A stretch of 64,000 nucleotides of DNA from Pusillimonas noertemannii (GTDB lineage: Bacteria > Pseudomonadota > Gammaproteobacteria > Burkholderiales > Burkholderiaceae_B). The notes beneath the pieces were generated by a model. That model worked only from the letters and a program-made list of their open reading frames with translations. It did not search any database and was not told where the DNA came from. A program made the position numbers and the translations under genes. Where the stretch lies: positions 1 through 64,000 of the forward strand of contig NZ_QEKO01000008.1 of the NCBI RefSeq assembly GCF_003096595.1, in the 5' to 3' direction. Below, one piece after another: positions 53,411-63,046 of the stretch (the first letter of the stretch is position 1; every line of letters starts with the position of its first letter).

Positions 53411-56129
53411 GAAAAAAACCTTGTTGCTTGTTGATGGGTCCAGCTATCTCTACCGCGCCTATCACGCCTTGCCCGACCTGCGTAACGCAAAGGGAGAGCC
53501 AACCGGTGCCCTTTATGGTGTCGTTTCCATGTTACGTAGACTGCTTCAGGATTACAAGGCGGACTACGCGGCATGTGTGTTCGACGCCAAAGGCGGCACA
53601 TTTCGTGACGATATTTATCCTTTGTACAAGGGTCATCGCCCCGACATGCCCGACGACCTTCGGGCCCAGATCGAGCCCATACACAAGATCGTGGCGGCCC
53701 TGGGCTGGCCGGTGCTGGCGGTGTCGGGCGTAGAGGCCGACGACATCATCGGCACGCTGGCGCGGCGCGCCGCCGCGCTGGACGTGCGCACGGTGATCTC
53801 GACCGGCGATAAAGACCTGGCCCAGTTGGTGAACGAAGACGTGCAGCTTGTGAACACCATGAGCGGAGAAACGTTGGACGTAGAGGGCGTGATACGCAAG
53901 TTCGGCGTTCGGCCCGACCAGATCATCGACTACCTCATGTTAACAGGCGACACGGTCGACAATATCCCCGGGGTCGAGAAGGTGGGCCCCAAGACAGCCG
54001 CCAAGTGGCTCAATGCCTACGGCACGCTGGACAACCTCGTGGCGCACGCGGACGAAATCAAGGGCGTGGCGGGCAACAACCTGCGCAAGGCGATTCCCGA
54101 TTTCGGCATGACCCGGCAACTGGTCACCATCAAGCTCGATTGCGAAATTCCCTTCTTCGATGACGAAGGGCTTGCAGACCTGGTTCCCAAAGAGCCCGAC
54201 CGGCAGTCCCTCATGGCCCTGTACGACGAGTACGGCTTTCGCACCTGGTTGCGCGAGCTCAGCGGAGACGAGCAGCGCATCCCCGAGCAGGACGCGCGCA
54301 TCGCCCCCGAGCTGCCCCAGGCGCCGGCCGAGGTAGAGTACGAAACCGTGCAAGACCTCGATACGCTGCAAGCCTGGCTCGAGCGCCTGCGCAGTGCGGA
54401 CCTGGTCGCCCTCGACACCGAGACCACTTCCCTGGATCCCATGCAGGCGCGCATCGTCGGCCTTTCGCTTGCCGTCGAGCCGGGCAAGGCCTGCTATGTG
54501 CCCCTGTCACATCGCGGGCCCGACGCCCCCAGCCAGCTTTCCATGGACGAAGTCTGGAACTGCCTGCGGCCCTGGCTCGAAGACCCCAAGGCCGCCAAGC
54601 TGCTGCACAACGCCAAGTACGACACGCATATCTTCAGCAACGAGGGCATCACGCTGGCCGGCATCACCGAAGACACCATGCTGCAGTCCTACGTGCTCGA
54701 GTCGCATCGGCGGGTCAACATGCAAGAGCTTGCCCAGCGCTGGCTGGGCCTTACCGGAGTCACCTACGAAGAGCTCTGCGGCAAGGGTGCAAAGCAGATC
54801 TGCTTCGACGAGGTCGAGCTGGCCAAGGCGTCCATCTACGCCTGCGAAGACGCCGACTACACGCTGCGCCTGCACCAGGTCTTGCGGCCCATGGTGGCGG
54901 CCGAGCCCGGCTTCGAGCACATCTACCAGCTTGAAATGCAGGTTTCGGGCGTACTGACCACCATCGAGCGTAACGGCGTCAAGATAGACGTGCCGGCCCT
55001 CAAGGCCCAAAGCCACGAACTGGGCCAGCAAATGCTGCGGCTCGAGCAGAAGGCGCACGAGCTTGCGGGCCAGCCCTTCAACCTGAATTCGCCCAAGCAA
55101 CTGGGCGAAATCCTGTTCCAGCGCATGCAGCTGCCCGTCGTGCGCAAGACGGCCGGCGGCGCACCTTCCACCGACGAAGATGTGCTGACCAAGCTGGCGC
55201 GCGATTATCCGCTGCCCCAGGCGCTGCTGGAATACCGCGGCCTGTCAAAGCTCAAGTCCACCTATACCGACAAGCTTCCGCGCATGGTCGATCCCGATAC
55301 GGGGCGTGTGCATACCCGTTACGCGCAGGCGGCCGTCATCACCGGGCGGCTTGCCTCGTCCGACCCCAATTTGCAGAACATTCCGGTGCGCACCGCAGAG
55401 GGCCGCCGGGTGCGCAGCGCCTTCGTGCCCGAGCGCGGCAAGCTGGCCTCGGCCGACTATTCGCAGGTCGAGCTGCGTGTCATGGCCCACATGTCGGCAG
55501 ACGAAAACCTGCAAAGCGCTTTTGCCCGCGGCGAAGACATTCACATGGCCACGGCGGCCGAAGTCTTCGGCGTGCCCCTTGCCGAGGTTTCCGCCGAGCA
55601 GCGCCGCGCCGCCAAGGCGATCAACTTCGGCCTGATATACGGCATGGGCGAATTCGGCCTGGCGTCCAACCTGGGCATTACGCGCGATGCCGCGCGCTCA
55701 TACATCGACCGCTATTTTGCGCGCTATCCGGGCGTGGCTTCGTACATGGAGCAGACCAAGCTCAAGGCGCGCGAACAGGGCTATGTCGAAACCGTGTTCG
55801 GGCGCCGCCTGTGGCTGCCCGACATACGCGGTGCCAAGGGCCCGCGGCTTGCGGGCGCCGAGCGGGCGGCCATCAACGCCCCCGTGCAGGGCACCGCCGC
55901 CGACCTGATTAAAATGGCCATGGTGGCCGTGCAGCGCTGGATCGACGCCGAGCAGCTTGGCACAACCATCATCATGCAGGTGCACGACGAGCTGGTGCTC
56001 GAGGTGCCCGATACCGAAGTCGAGCTCGTCACCGCCCGACTGCCCGGCCTGATGTGCGACGTGGCCGAGCTTGCGGTGCCGCTGGTGGCCGAAGTGGGCG
56101 TGGGCGACAACTGGGAACAGGCCCACTAG
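53409..56129 (+). CDS. polA: DNA polymerase I
   Basis: This 906-residue enzyme has an N-terminal 5-prime exonuclease domain (about 1-290), a 3-prime exonuclease domain (about 320-500) with an intact DTETT motif, and a family A polymerase domain (about 530-906) with ADYSQVELRVMAH, RRAAKAINFGLIYG and QVHDELVLEV. It fills gaps during Okazaki processing and repair. Start at MKKTLLLVDGSSYLYRAY is fixed by homology. A dispersed repeat begins at its stop codon. Confidence 0.96.
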   Translation: MKKTLLLVDGSSYLYRAYHALPDLRNAKGEPTGALYGVVSMLRRLLQDYKADYAACVFDAKGGTFRDDIYPLYKGHRPDMPDDLRAQIEPIHKIVAALGWPVLAVSGVEADDIIGTLARRAAALDVRTVISTGDKDLAQLVNEDVQLVNTMSGETLDVEGVIRKFGVRPDQIIDYLMLTGDTVDNIPGVEKVGPKTAAKWLNAYGTLDNLVAHADEIKGVAGNNLRKAIPDFGMTRQLVTIKLDCEIPFFDDEGLADLVPKEPDRQSLMALYDEYGFRTWLRELSGDEQRIPEQDARIAPELPQAPAEVEYETVQDLDTLQAWLERLRSADLVALDTETTSLDPMQARIVGLSLAVEPGKACYVPLSHRGPDAPSQLSMDEVWNCLRPWLEDPKAAKLLHNAKYDTHIFSNEGITLAGITEDTMLQSYVLESHRRVNMQELAQRWLGLTGVTYEELCGKGAKQICFDEVELAKASIYACEDADYTLRLHQVLRPMVAAEPGFEHIYQLEMQVSGVLTTIERNGVKIDVPALKAQSHELGQQMLRLEQKAHELAGQPFNLNSPKQLGEILFQRMQLPVVRKTAGGAPSTDEDVLTKLARDYPLPQALLEYRGLSKLKSTYTDKLPRMVDPDTGRVHTRYAQAAVITGRLASSDPNLQNIPVRTAEGRRVRSAFVPERGKLASADYSQVELRVMAHMSADENLQSAFARGEDIHMATAAEVFGVPLAEVSAEQRRAAKAINFGLIYGMGEFGLASNLGITRDAARSYIDRYFARYPGVASYMEQTKLKAREQGYVETVFGRRLWLPDIRGAKGPRLAGAERAAINAPVQGTAADLIKMAMVAVQRWIDAEQLGTTIIMQVHDELVLEVPDTEVELVTARLPGLMCDVAELAVPLVAEVGVGDNWEQAH

Positions 56130-56159
56130 GACCTGTTAACACTAAAAGGACAGCCGCAC
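56128..56159 (-). repeat. Dispersed 32-nt repeat, copy A
   Basis: The reverse complement of this stretch matches 63047-63078 at 28 of 32 bases. The shared core is CTGTCCTTTTAG followed by an AACAGG block. Copy A starts at the polA stop codon; copy B lies between ispA and dxs. It resembles an intergenic repetitive element. Confidence 0.7.
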
Positions 56160-56214
56160 TGGCCGGCAAAGGCCAGGCGGGCTAGGCCAAACGTATTTTC
56201 AAAGGAGGTTGCCG

Positions 56215-57000
56215 ATGTCTTTTTCACCCATTACGGGCCAAGCCGAGACCACCATCCACACGCCGGCCGAAGGCCTGGACGAGGGCTCTTTCAAGCTGCC
56301 GACGTTCGATGGCACCATCGATGCCTATTATGCGCGGCCGAAGAACCAGGCCAATGCGCCGGTCGTGCTGGTCATCCAAGAGATCTTCGGCCTGCACGAA
56401 CACATACGCGACGTATGCCGGCGTTTTGCGAACGAGGGCTACTTTGCCGTGTCGGCCGAACTCTATCAGCGCCAGGGCGATCCCAACGCATACAGCGCCA
56501 TACCCGATCTGGTCGCCAACATCGTTTCCAAGGTGTCCGACGAGCAGGTGCTGGCCGACCTCGACGCCTGCGCCAAATGGGCGGGCGAGCGGGGCGGCGA
56601 TGCCTCGCGCCTGGGCGTCACGGGTTTTTGCTGGGGCGGACGCCTTACCTGGATGTACATGGAGCACAACCCTGCCGCCAAGGCCGGCGTGGCCTGGTAC
56701 GGCAAACTGGCCACCGGGCACGGTCCGCTGCAAAAGCGCAATCCGGTCGATGTCGCCCAAACGCTCAAGGGCCCCGTGCTGGGCTTGTATGGGGGGCAAG
56801 ACGCCAGCATTCCGCTGGACGACGTGCGCCGCATGGAGGCCGAGCTGGCCAAGGGCAACGAGGCCGCCCGGGCTTCCCGTATCGTCGTGTACCCTGATTC
56901 GGGGCACGCCTTCTATGCCGACTACCGCCCCAGCTACCGCGAGGCCGACGCCAAGGTCGGTTGGGCCAAGGCGCTGGAGTGGTTCAAGACCCACCTCTGA
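56215..57000 (+). CDS. Dienelactone hydrolase family protein
   Basis: This 261-residue alpha/beta hydrolase has the nucleophile elbow GFCWGG, an Asp in GGQDASIP and a His in DSGHAFYADY, which form a Cys-Asp-His triad as in dienelactone hydrolase. The QEIFGLHEHIRD block is also characteristic. AAAGGAGG lies 6 bases before the ATG at 56215. It may hydrolyse a lactone or ester, but many family members have no known substrate. It is a single gene between polA and a terminator. Confidence 0.88.
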   Translation: MSFSPITGQAETTIHTPAEGLDEGSFKLPTFDGTIDAYYARPKNQANAPVVLVIQEIFGLHEHIRDVCRRFANEGYFAVSAELYQRQGDPNAYSAIPDLVANIVSKVSDEQVLADLDACAKWAGERGGDASRLGVTGFCWGGRLTWMYMEHNPAAKAGVAWYGKLATGHGPLQKRNPVDVAQTLKGPVLGLYGGQDASIPLDDVRRMEAELAKGNEAARASRIVVYPDSGHAFYADYRPSYREADAKVGWAKALEWFKTHL

Positions 57001-57055
57001 TCCGGTCCGCAGGCGGTCTGTGCCCCTGGTCTCTCCGGGGAGCCAGCCGAAAGTC

Positions 57056-57083
57056 AAAAAAGCTGCCTTCGGGCAGCTTTTTT
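57056..57083 (+). terminator. Intrinsic terminator after the dienelactone hydrolase gene
   Basis: AAAAAAGCTGCC pairs with GGCAGCTTTTTT around a TTCG loop (12 bp). The symmetric A/T runs let it act in both directions, so it may also end htpX, whose stop is 147 bases to the right. Confidence 0.9.
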
Positions 57084-57229
57084 GACGCCGGGCCGCACCG
57101 AGGCTCGGCACCCTCGACCAAATGCTGTCCCCGGGGGGGCAGCAAGCAGGCGTCAGGCTGCGCGGCGTAGGGGCTTTCTTGACGCCGGCAGGCGAGAGTA
57201 CAGGGGCCGGTTTGAGGCCTCCTCGTGTG

Positions 57230-58117
57230 TCAGGCCGAGGGCGAGGCTTGCTGCAGTGCCTGGATGCGAACTTCGATGGGCGGATGAGTGGCGAACAGGG
57301 CGCCGATGGATCGGCCGCCCGAGATGCCCGCGGCCTCGAAGTTCTTGGGCAGTTCGCCGGCCTGTACGCCGCCCAGGCGGGCCAGGGCGCGTATCATGGG
57401 CTCGCGCGCGCCCAGCAGCTTGGCCGAGCCCGCATCGGCGCGAAATTCGCGCTGGCGCGAGAACCAGGCCACGATGATGGAGGCCAGGATGCCGAACACT
57501 ATCTCACAGACGATGACGGTGACGAAGTAGCCGATGCCCACGCCGTCGCGGTCGTTCTTGAGCACCGCGCGGTCGACAAAGTACCCCACGACCCGCGCCA
57601 GGAAGATCACGAATGTATTGACCACGCCTTGTATGAGCGTAAGCGTGATCATGTCGCCGTTGGCAACGTGAGCCACTTCGTGGCCCAGCACGGCGGCCAC
57701 TTCTTCTTCGGTCATGCTTTGCAGCAGCCCGGTGGATACGGCCACCAGGGCATTGTTCTTGAATGCGCCGGTGGCGAAGGCATTGGGCGCCCCTTCGTAG
57801 ATGGCGACTTCGGGGTGGCCGATGCCGGCGCGGTCAGCCAACTGGTGGACGGTGTCGACCAGCCAGCGCTCGCGCGAATTGGCGGGCGCCTGGGGATCGA
57901 TGACGCGCGCGCCGGTGCTGCGCTTGGCCATCCATTTGCTCATCAGCAGCGAAATGATCGAGCCCGTGAAGCCGACCAGAGCCGAGAAGATCAGCAGCTG
58001 GCCGAGATCCATGCCGTTTTCGGTAAGAAAGCGCCCGACCCCGAAGATGCTCATGGTGACGCTCAACACGACCAGGACGGCGAGGTTGGTCATCAGAAAT
58101 AGGAATATGCGTTTCAT
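57230..58117 (-). CDS. htpX: Membrane zinc metalloprotease HtpX
   Basis: This 295-residue inner-membrane protease helps degrade misfolded membrane proteins. Two N-terminal transmembrane segments (about 4-26 and 37-58) precede the zinc motif HEVAH at 146-150; further hydrophobic segments (about 158-185 and 195-220) follow, and the downstream FRADAGSA block supplies a third zinc ligand. The start is [14 protein letters not shown] at 58117. A heat-shock-like promoter lies 44 bases upstream. It is divergent from the DMT transporter. Confidence 0.94.
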   Translation of the reverse strand: MKRIFLFLMTNLAVLVVLSVTMSIFGVGRFLTENGMDLGQLLIFSALVGFTGSIISLLMSKWMAKRSTGARVIDPQAPANSRERWLVDTVHQLADRAGIGHPEVAIYEGAPNAFATGAFKNNALVAVSTGLLQSMTEEEVAAVLGHEVAHVANGDMITLTLIQGVVNTFVIFLARVVGYFVDRAVLKNDRDGVGIGYFVTVIVCEIVFGILASIIVAWFSRQREFRADAGSAKLLGAREPMIRALARLGGVQAGELPKNFEAAGISGGRSIGALFATHPPIEVRIQALQQASPSA

Positions 58118-58159
58118 GGGCTGTATCCTGTGCGAACTGTAGTTTTGGAGTTGTCTGGG

Positions 58160-58190
58160 ATTATATGGAGACAGCGCGTGCGACTTAAAG
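58160..58190 (-). promoter_or_regulatory. Candidate sigma-32/sigma-70 promoter of htpX
   Basis: On the minus strand CTTTAA (58185-58190) is followed after 14 bases by CTCCATATAA (58161-58170). These resemble the sigma-32 consensus (CTTGAA and CCCCATnT). A perfect sigma-70 TATAAT overlaps the downstream half (58160-58165). htpX is a heat-shock gene in E. coli, which fits. Confidence 0.5.
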
Positions 58191-58380
58191 TGCCCGCCGA
58201 GAAGAAAACTTAAATAAACGCAGCCGAGCCAAACGCCCCGCGGGCCGGCTTCTCCTGGGATACCTGGCCGCCGTCTTGCCCGCCGCGGCCGGCACGGCTG
58301 CCAATATGCCGGCGCGTCGCAAAAATACACGGGAGGCAAGTATAGTAGCGTCTTTGGTCGAATCGGGCGTGAGGACCTAG

Positions 58381-59268
58381 ATGCAGTCGTTGTGGATGTT
58401 GCTGGCCTGTGCCATGTTTGCCGTGATGGGCGCCTGCATCAAGGTGGCGGCTGATTTTGGCGCGTCGCTGTCCCAGATCGTCCTTTTCCGGGGTGTCCCG
58501 TCGGTATTGCTGCTGCTCGTCTGGGCCGGCTTTACGGGGCGCAAGCTGCGTCCGCCCAGCTGGAAGCTGCATCTGTGGCGCAACCTGTCGGGCGTCACGG
58601 CCATGTGGCTGGGCTTCTACGCCCTGTCCAACCTGCCGCTGCCCACAGCGGTCAGCCTCAACTACACCTCACCGCTGTTCATAGCAGGCTGGATGCTGGT
58701 GTCGGTGGCCGCGCAGCGCGACTGGCTGCGCAGCCTGGCCGTGGTGCTGGGCTTCCTGGGCGTGGTCGGTGTGCTGCGCCCCAGCATAGGCGAAGAGCAC
58801 TTCCTGGCCGGCCTGCTTGGACTTTGCTCGGGCGCCTTCGGGGCGGTCGCCATGCTGCAGGTGCGCCAGCTGGGGCGCGTGGGCGAACCCGAGTGGCGCA
58901 CGGTGCTGATCTTTTCCAGCTGCGTCTGCCTGACCAGCACCGCCGGCTTGCTGGCTCAAGGCTGGAACACCCCGGGCCTGCCCGCCTGGCTGGGCTTGGT
59001 GGGCCTGGGCACTTCGGGCCTGGTGGGGCAGCTCGCCATGACGCGCGCCTTCGGCTATGGTTCCACTTTGTTGACCGCCGCCCTGCAGTACGTCACCATT
59101 ATTTTTGCCGCCTTGCTGGGCATTATCTTCTGGGGAGACTGGCCCGACACGATCGCTTGGGCGGGCATGGCATTGATCATTGCATCGGGCCTGTTGTCCA
59201 CCTGGCGCACCTATACTGAAAGCCGCAAGCGGCACGCCGCCGCGCAGCCCGGTCGCAAGCCGGCCTGA
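58381..59268 (+). CDS. EamA/DMT-family transporter
   Basis: This 295-residue integral membrane protein has about ten hydrophobic segments in two EamA repeats (about 2-135 and 145-280), as in drug/metabolite transporters of the RhaT/RarD group. The ATG follows GAGGA. Substrate cannot be read from the sequence. The C terminus is short and basic. It is divergent from htpX and 47 bases upstream of the sulfurtransferase. Confidence 0.87.
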   Translation: MQSLWMLLACAMFAVMGACIKVAADFGASLSQIVLFRGVPSVLLLLVWAGFTGRKLRPPSWKLHLWRNLSGVTAMWLGFYALSNLPLPTAVSLNYTSPLFIAGWMLVSVAAQRDWLRSLAVVLGFLGVVGVLRPSIGEEHFLAGLLGLCSGAFGAVAMLQVRQLGRVGEPEWRTVLIFSSCVCLTSTAGLLAQGWNTPGLPAWLGLVGLGTSGLVGQLAMTRAFGYGSTLLTAALQYVTIIFAALLGIIFWGDWPDTIAWAGMALIIASGLLSTWRTYTESRKRHAAAQPGRKPA

Positions 59269-59315
59269 ACCCGTCTTGCGGCGGCATTCCATTCAATCCA
59301 AAGCAGGAGCAAGCA

Positions 59316-60209
59316 TTGTCCGAGATTCTCATCAGCCCCCTCGAGCTTCAACAGGCCATGATGCAAGAGCCGTGGCTCGTCTTCGACGTCCGCCACGATC
59401 TGGCCGACCATGAGGCGGGGCGCAAGGCCTACGACGAAGGACACATACCCGGCGCGATCTATCTCGACCACGAGCGCCAGCTATCAGCCCCGCGCACCGG
59501 AAACAACGGGCGCCACCCTTTGCCGGCACTGCGCGACTTCCAGTCCCTGATGCGCGGCCTGGGCCTGCGCCCGGAAATCAAGGTGGCCGTCTATGACGCC
59601 AGCGGCAGCATGTTCGCCGCCCACCTGTGGTGGATGCTGCGCTGGATGGGACACGAGCAGGTTGCCGTGCTCGATGGCGGCTGGCAGGCCTGGCTTGCAG
59701 CGGGCGGGCTGGTCGAGGCCGGGCAGGTGGCGAGCAGGCGGCCTGGCGGCGCGTCGGGCGATGAGGCTGCCCCCCGCCTGGGCGGCGCTGGCGCGCACGA
59801 AGCCCCTGTGCAAGGCATGCCGACCGTTGACGCCCAGGCCGTGCTGGCCAACCTCGAAAACCCCGCCTTGACGGTGGTGGACGCCCGCGCGCCCGAACGC
59901 TTTCGCGGCGAGGTCGAACCCATGGACCCCGTGGCGGGCCATATTCCCGGCGCCTTGAATCGTCCCAATTCGCTCAATATGCAGGAAGGCGGGCGCTTCA
60001 AGCCGGCCGAGCAGCTGCGCGAAGAGTTCCAGGCTTTGCTCGGCAGCCGGCAGCCCGGGCAGATCGTGCATCAGTGCGGTTCGGGCATTACCGCCAGCCA
60101 CAACCTGTTCGCCATGGAACTGGCCGGCCTGCACGGCTCGGCGCTGTACCCCGGTTCGTGGAGCGAATGGTGCAGCGATGCCAAACGGCCTGTCGAGACG
60201 GGGGGCTAG
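59316..60209 (+). CDS. 3-mercaptopyruvate/thiosulfate sulfurtransferase
   Basis: This 297-residue two-domain rhodanese has an inactive N-terminal rhodanese domain (about 5-125, AIYLDHERQLSAP) and a catalytic C-terminal domain (about 170-295). The active-site loop CGSGIT places the catalytic residue at Cys254; CGSG(I/V)T favours 3-mercaptopyruvate over thiosulfate. A low-complexity Gly/Ala linker (about 133-165) joins the domains. The start is TTG at 59316, supported by AGGAG at a 6-base distance. Confidence 0.85.
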   Translation: MSEILISPLELQQAMMQEPWLVFDVRHDLADHEAGRKAYDEGHIPGAIYLDHERQLSAPRTGNNGRHPLPALRDFQSLMRGLGLRPEIKVAVYDASGSMFAAHLWWMLRWMGHEQVAVLDGGWQAWLAAGGLVEAGQVASRRPGGASGDEAAPRLGGAGAHEAPVQGMPTVDAQAVLANLENPALTVVDARAPERFRGEVEPMDPVAGHIPGALNRPNSLNMQEGGRFKPAEQLREEFQALLGSRQPGQIVHQCGSGITASHNLFAMELAGLHGSALYPGSWSEWCSDAKRPVETGG

Positions 60210-60274
60210 CCGGCCTTATCAGGCTTAGGCCCAGGTGCTCCGGCCAAGCGGCTTTGTCCGGGGTGACCAGCCTG

Positions 60275-61414
60275 CTATGCGGCTCCACCCGCCATCATGC
60301 GGCGGTACCAGGCATGGAAGTGCAGCATGCCGTCCTCCATGGGCGACTGGTAGGGGCCGGATTCATTGACGCCGCGTTGCATCAGGGCCTTGCGGCCCGC
60401 GTCCATGCGCTCGGCGATTTCATCGTCTTCGACGGCGGTTTCCATATAGGCCGCACGCTGGGCCTCGACGAATTCGCGCTCGAAGGCCGCGATTTCTTCG
60501 GGGTAGTAGAACTCGACCACGTTCACGGTTTCTTGCGGGCTGACCGGATGCAGTGTGGACAGCACGAGCACGTGGGGATAGAGCTCAATCATGTGGGTGG
60601 GAAAGTAGGTAACCCACACTGCGCCGAAATCGGGCGTTTCGCCGCCCCGGAAATCAAGCAGCCTGTCATGCCATTGGCGGTAGACGTCGCTGCCCGGCTG
60701 GGCCAGGGCATTGTGCACGCCCACGCGCTGCAGGCTGTAGTATTCAGAGAATTCCCAGCTGAGGTCGTCGCAGGTAACGAAGCGCCCCAGGCCCGGGTGG
60801 AAGGGGCCCACGTGATAGTCTTCAAGGTAGACCTCGATGAAGGTCTTCCAGTTGTAGTTGCAGCGGTGGATCTCCACGTGGTCGAGCACGTAGTCTGAAA
60901 AATCGAACTCGGGGCGTTCGAACAGGGCCGCCATGTCGGCTGCCGGGTTGCGGGGGCCCTCGAACAGCAGGCCATGGCAGTTTTCAAGCGTGAAGCGCTG
61001 CAGGTTCATGCAGGGCGTTTCGGGAAACTGCGGGGCGCCCAGCAGCTCGCCCTGCACGCTGTAGGTCCAGCGGTGCACGGGGCACACAATGTTGCCGCCC
61101 GTCTGGCGCAGATTGCCGCTTGCGGGCGCGCCGTTCTGGTTGAAGCCCAGCATAAGCGCCTGCCTGTGGCGGCAGACATTGGACATGAGTTCGACCCCCT
61201 GGGGGCCGCGCACCAGAACCCGGCCGCCTTTTTCTTGTGGCAGCGTGCGCCAGTCGCCTGGCTCGGGGACGTGCTTTTCGTGCCCCACGTAAAGGGATGA
61301 TTGCTTGAAGATCAGCGCCTGTTCGCGGGCGAATATGGCCTCGTCGAAGTAGCTGCTGACAGACAACTGCGTTTGCGCCAGCGCAAACTGCGCCTCCCGA
61401 CCAATGTCGGTCAT
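60275..61414 (-). CDS. Rieske aromatic-ring-hydroxylating dioxygenase alpha subunit
   Basis: This 379-residue oxygenase component has a Rieske [2Fe-2S] site with Cys81, His83, Cys111 and His114 (CRHR and CPVHRWTY). It also has a mononuclear iron site with His201 and His206 in EDYHVGPFHPGL. The length and EVYLEDYHVGPFHPG block match aromatic oxygenases and related N-demethylases. No reductase or ferredoxin gene is adjacent, so electrons must come from elsewhere. The substrate is unknown; an aromatic or quaternary-amine substrate is possible. Confidence 0.85.
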   Translation of the reverse strand: MTDIGREAQFALAQTQLSVSSYFDEAIFAREQALIFKQSSLYVGHEKHVPEPGDWRTLPQEKGGRVLVRGPQGVELMSNVCRHRQALMLGFNQNGAPASGNLRQTGGNIVCPVHRWTYSVQGELLGAPQFPETPCMNLQRFTLENCHGLLFEGPRNPAADMAALFERPEFDFSDYVLDHVEIHRCNYNWKTFIEVYLEDYHVGPFHPGLGRFVTCDDLSWEFSEYYSLQRVGVHNALAQPGSDVYRQWHDRLLDFRGGETPDFGAVWVTYFPTHMIELYPHVLVLSTLHPVSPQETVNVVEFYYPEEIAAFEREFVEAQRAAYMETAVEDDEIAERMDAGRKALMQRGVNESGPYQSPMEDGMLHFHAWYRRMMAGGAA

Positions 61415-61830
61415 GGATTCCTCCCCCGCTGTGCTGAAAATCGGACGCTTCTTGCTTGGGTCCGGGAAGAACCGCAGAGTTCCCGGCCTGCTGGCGACCC
61501 GGCTTGTACCGGGGCCTGGCCTGCAGGGGCTTGCCCTTATGCTGCGTGGCCTGTGGCCTGCCTGTGCGGTCTGCCCTGCCTGTGTGGCCTGCGGCCCGCC
61601 TTGTCAGTATGGCCTGCAGATAAGCCTAAGATCCGATGCGAAGAAAAAAACGGCCAATCGCCGAAATATAAAGAGTTAGAAGTGAACATTCAATTGTACC
61701 GTAGATTTTCCTTTATAAAACAAGGCCTGGCACGAAAAATAACAAGCCGGCTCGCCGCATCTCGTACAATTCGGCTATTGCCAACCCAATTTCGCGGCGC
61801 AAGCCGAATATTTCTTTTTTGGAATTTCTC
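61415..61830. other. Gap between the Rieske gene and xseB
   Basis: This 416-base stretch has no supported gene. Its left half is GC-rich and includes an 18-base tandem repeat (61558-61593); its right half is AT-rich and probably holds the xseB promoter, with TACAAT at 61765-61770 as the best -10 candidate. Confidence 0.6.
61558..61593. repeat. 18-base tandem repeat, two imperfect copies
   Basis: CTGCCTGTGCGGTCTGC and CTGCCTGTGTGGCCTGC are adjacent with a period of 18 bases. More TGGCCTG units flank them (61545-61620). The tract lies 140-180 bases upstream of the Rieske gene start on its far side. Confidence 0.55.
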
Positions 61831-62127
61831 ATGGTCGATCACAGCCGGACACCGGGCGAGGCGGGTGCCGTTGCCGGCGGCAACGCCGCATCGGGCGCTT
61901 TGCCGCAAGACTTCGAGACGGCGCTTGCCCAGCTCGAGGCCCTGGTGTCGCAAATGGAGAACGGCTCCCTGCCGCTGGATCAGTCGCTGGCGGCCTACCA
62001 GAAAGGGGTAGAGTTGGCCCGCATCTGCCAGAAGCTGCTCGACACAGCAGAGCAACAGGTCAAGGTGCTGCAGGGCAACCTGCTGCGTCCGCTCGACGAG
62101 GCCGGCGGCCCGCCCGACGAAGGCTGA
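61831..62127 (+). CDS. xseB: Exodeoxyribonuclease VII small subunit
   Basis: This 98-residue subunit partners XseA in single-strand DNA degradation. The XseB block DFETALAQLEALVSQMENG and LPLDQSLAAYQKGVELARIC are intact. The N terminus has a 28-residue Gly/Ala-rich lead. It starts the xseB-ispA-dxs run, the usual betaproteobacterial order, and ispA begins 2 bases after its stop. Confidence 0.93.
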   Translation: MVDHSRTPGEAGAVAGGNAASGALPQDFETALAQLEALVSQMENGSLPLDQSLAAYQKGVELARICQKLLDTAEQQVKVLQGNLLRPLDEAGGPPDEG

Positions 62128-62129
62128 TC

Positions 62130-63041
62130 ATGGGAAGAGCCGATTTCCCGATCTGGTTTTCCGAGCGGGTACAGCATATGGAGACCGTCCTCGACGGCTT
62201 CCTGCCCGAATCATCGATCGTGCCCATGCGCCTGCACGAAGCCATGCGCTATTCCGTCATGGGGGGCGGCAAGCGAGTCAGGGCCGCGCTGGTGTACGCC
62301 GCCGGCGAAGCCTGCGTGCCCGCCGGGCAGTCGGTTACCTCGGCCCAGGGCATTGCGCTTGACCACGCTGCGGCGGCGGTCGAGCTGATCCATGCCTATT
62401 CGCTGGTGCACGACGACCTGCCCTGCATGGACGACGACGACTTACGGCGCGGCCGCCCCACGGTGCATGTGCGATTTGACGAAGCCACTGCCATGCTGGC
62501 CGGCGATGCGCTGCAGCCTCTGGCTTTCGAGCTGCTGGCGCAGATGCCTGTTGCCCCGGCCCTGGTGGTGCAGGCGGTGGAAGCCCTGGCGCGATGCGCG
62601 GGCAGCCTGGGCATGGCCGGCGGCCAGGCCATCGATTGCGCCAGCGTGGGCCTCGACCTTAGCCAGGAGCAGCTGCAGATCATGCACGGCATGAAGACCG
62701 GCGCCATGCTCGAGGCCAGCGTCCTGCTGGGCGGCATCGTGGCGGGCGCCAGCTCTACCGCGCGCCAGGGGCTCGAAGCCTACGCCGATGCCATCGGGCT
62801 CGCCTTCCAGGTGGTGGATGACGTGCTCGACGTAGTGTCCGATACCTCCACCCTGGGCAAGACCGCGGGCAAGGATGCGGCGGGCAACAAGCCCACCTAT
62901 GTGTCGCTGCTTGGCCTCGAGGGCTCGCGAGAACTGCTGCAGGCGCTGCGCCAGGAGGCGCATGCGGCTGTCCTGCCGCTGGGCCCGCCCGGCACGCGTC
63001 TTGCTGAACTTGCCGACTACATCGTCGGGCGCAATCGGTAG
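62130..63041 (+). CDS. ispA: Farnesyl diphosphate synthase
   Basis: This 303-residue trans-prenyltransferase condenses isopentenyl diphosphate with allylic primers to farnesyl diphosphate. The first aspartate-rich motif is [14 protein letters not shown], and the second is in [18 protein letters not shown] at about 46-53 binds diphosphate. It sits between xseB and dxs, so precursor and product steps of isoprenoid synthesis are co-encoded. Confidence 0.94.
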   Translation: MGRADFPIWFSERVQHMETVLDGFLPESSIVPMRLHEAMRYSVMGGGKRVRAALVYAAGEACVPAGQSVTSAQGIALDHAAAAVELIHAYSLVHDDLPCMDDDDLRRGRPTVHVRFDEATAMLAGDALQPLAFELLAQMPVAPALVVQAVEALARCAGSLGMAGGQAIDCASVGLDLSQEQLQIMHGMKTGAMLEASVLLGGIVAGASSTARQGLEAYADAIGLAFQVVDDVLDVVSDTSTLGKTAGKDAAGNKPTYVSLLGLEGSRELLQALRQEAHAAVLPLGPPGTRLAELADYIVGRNR

Positions 63042-63046
63042 AGCCA

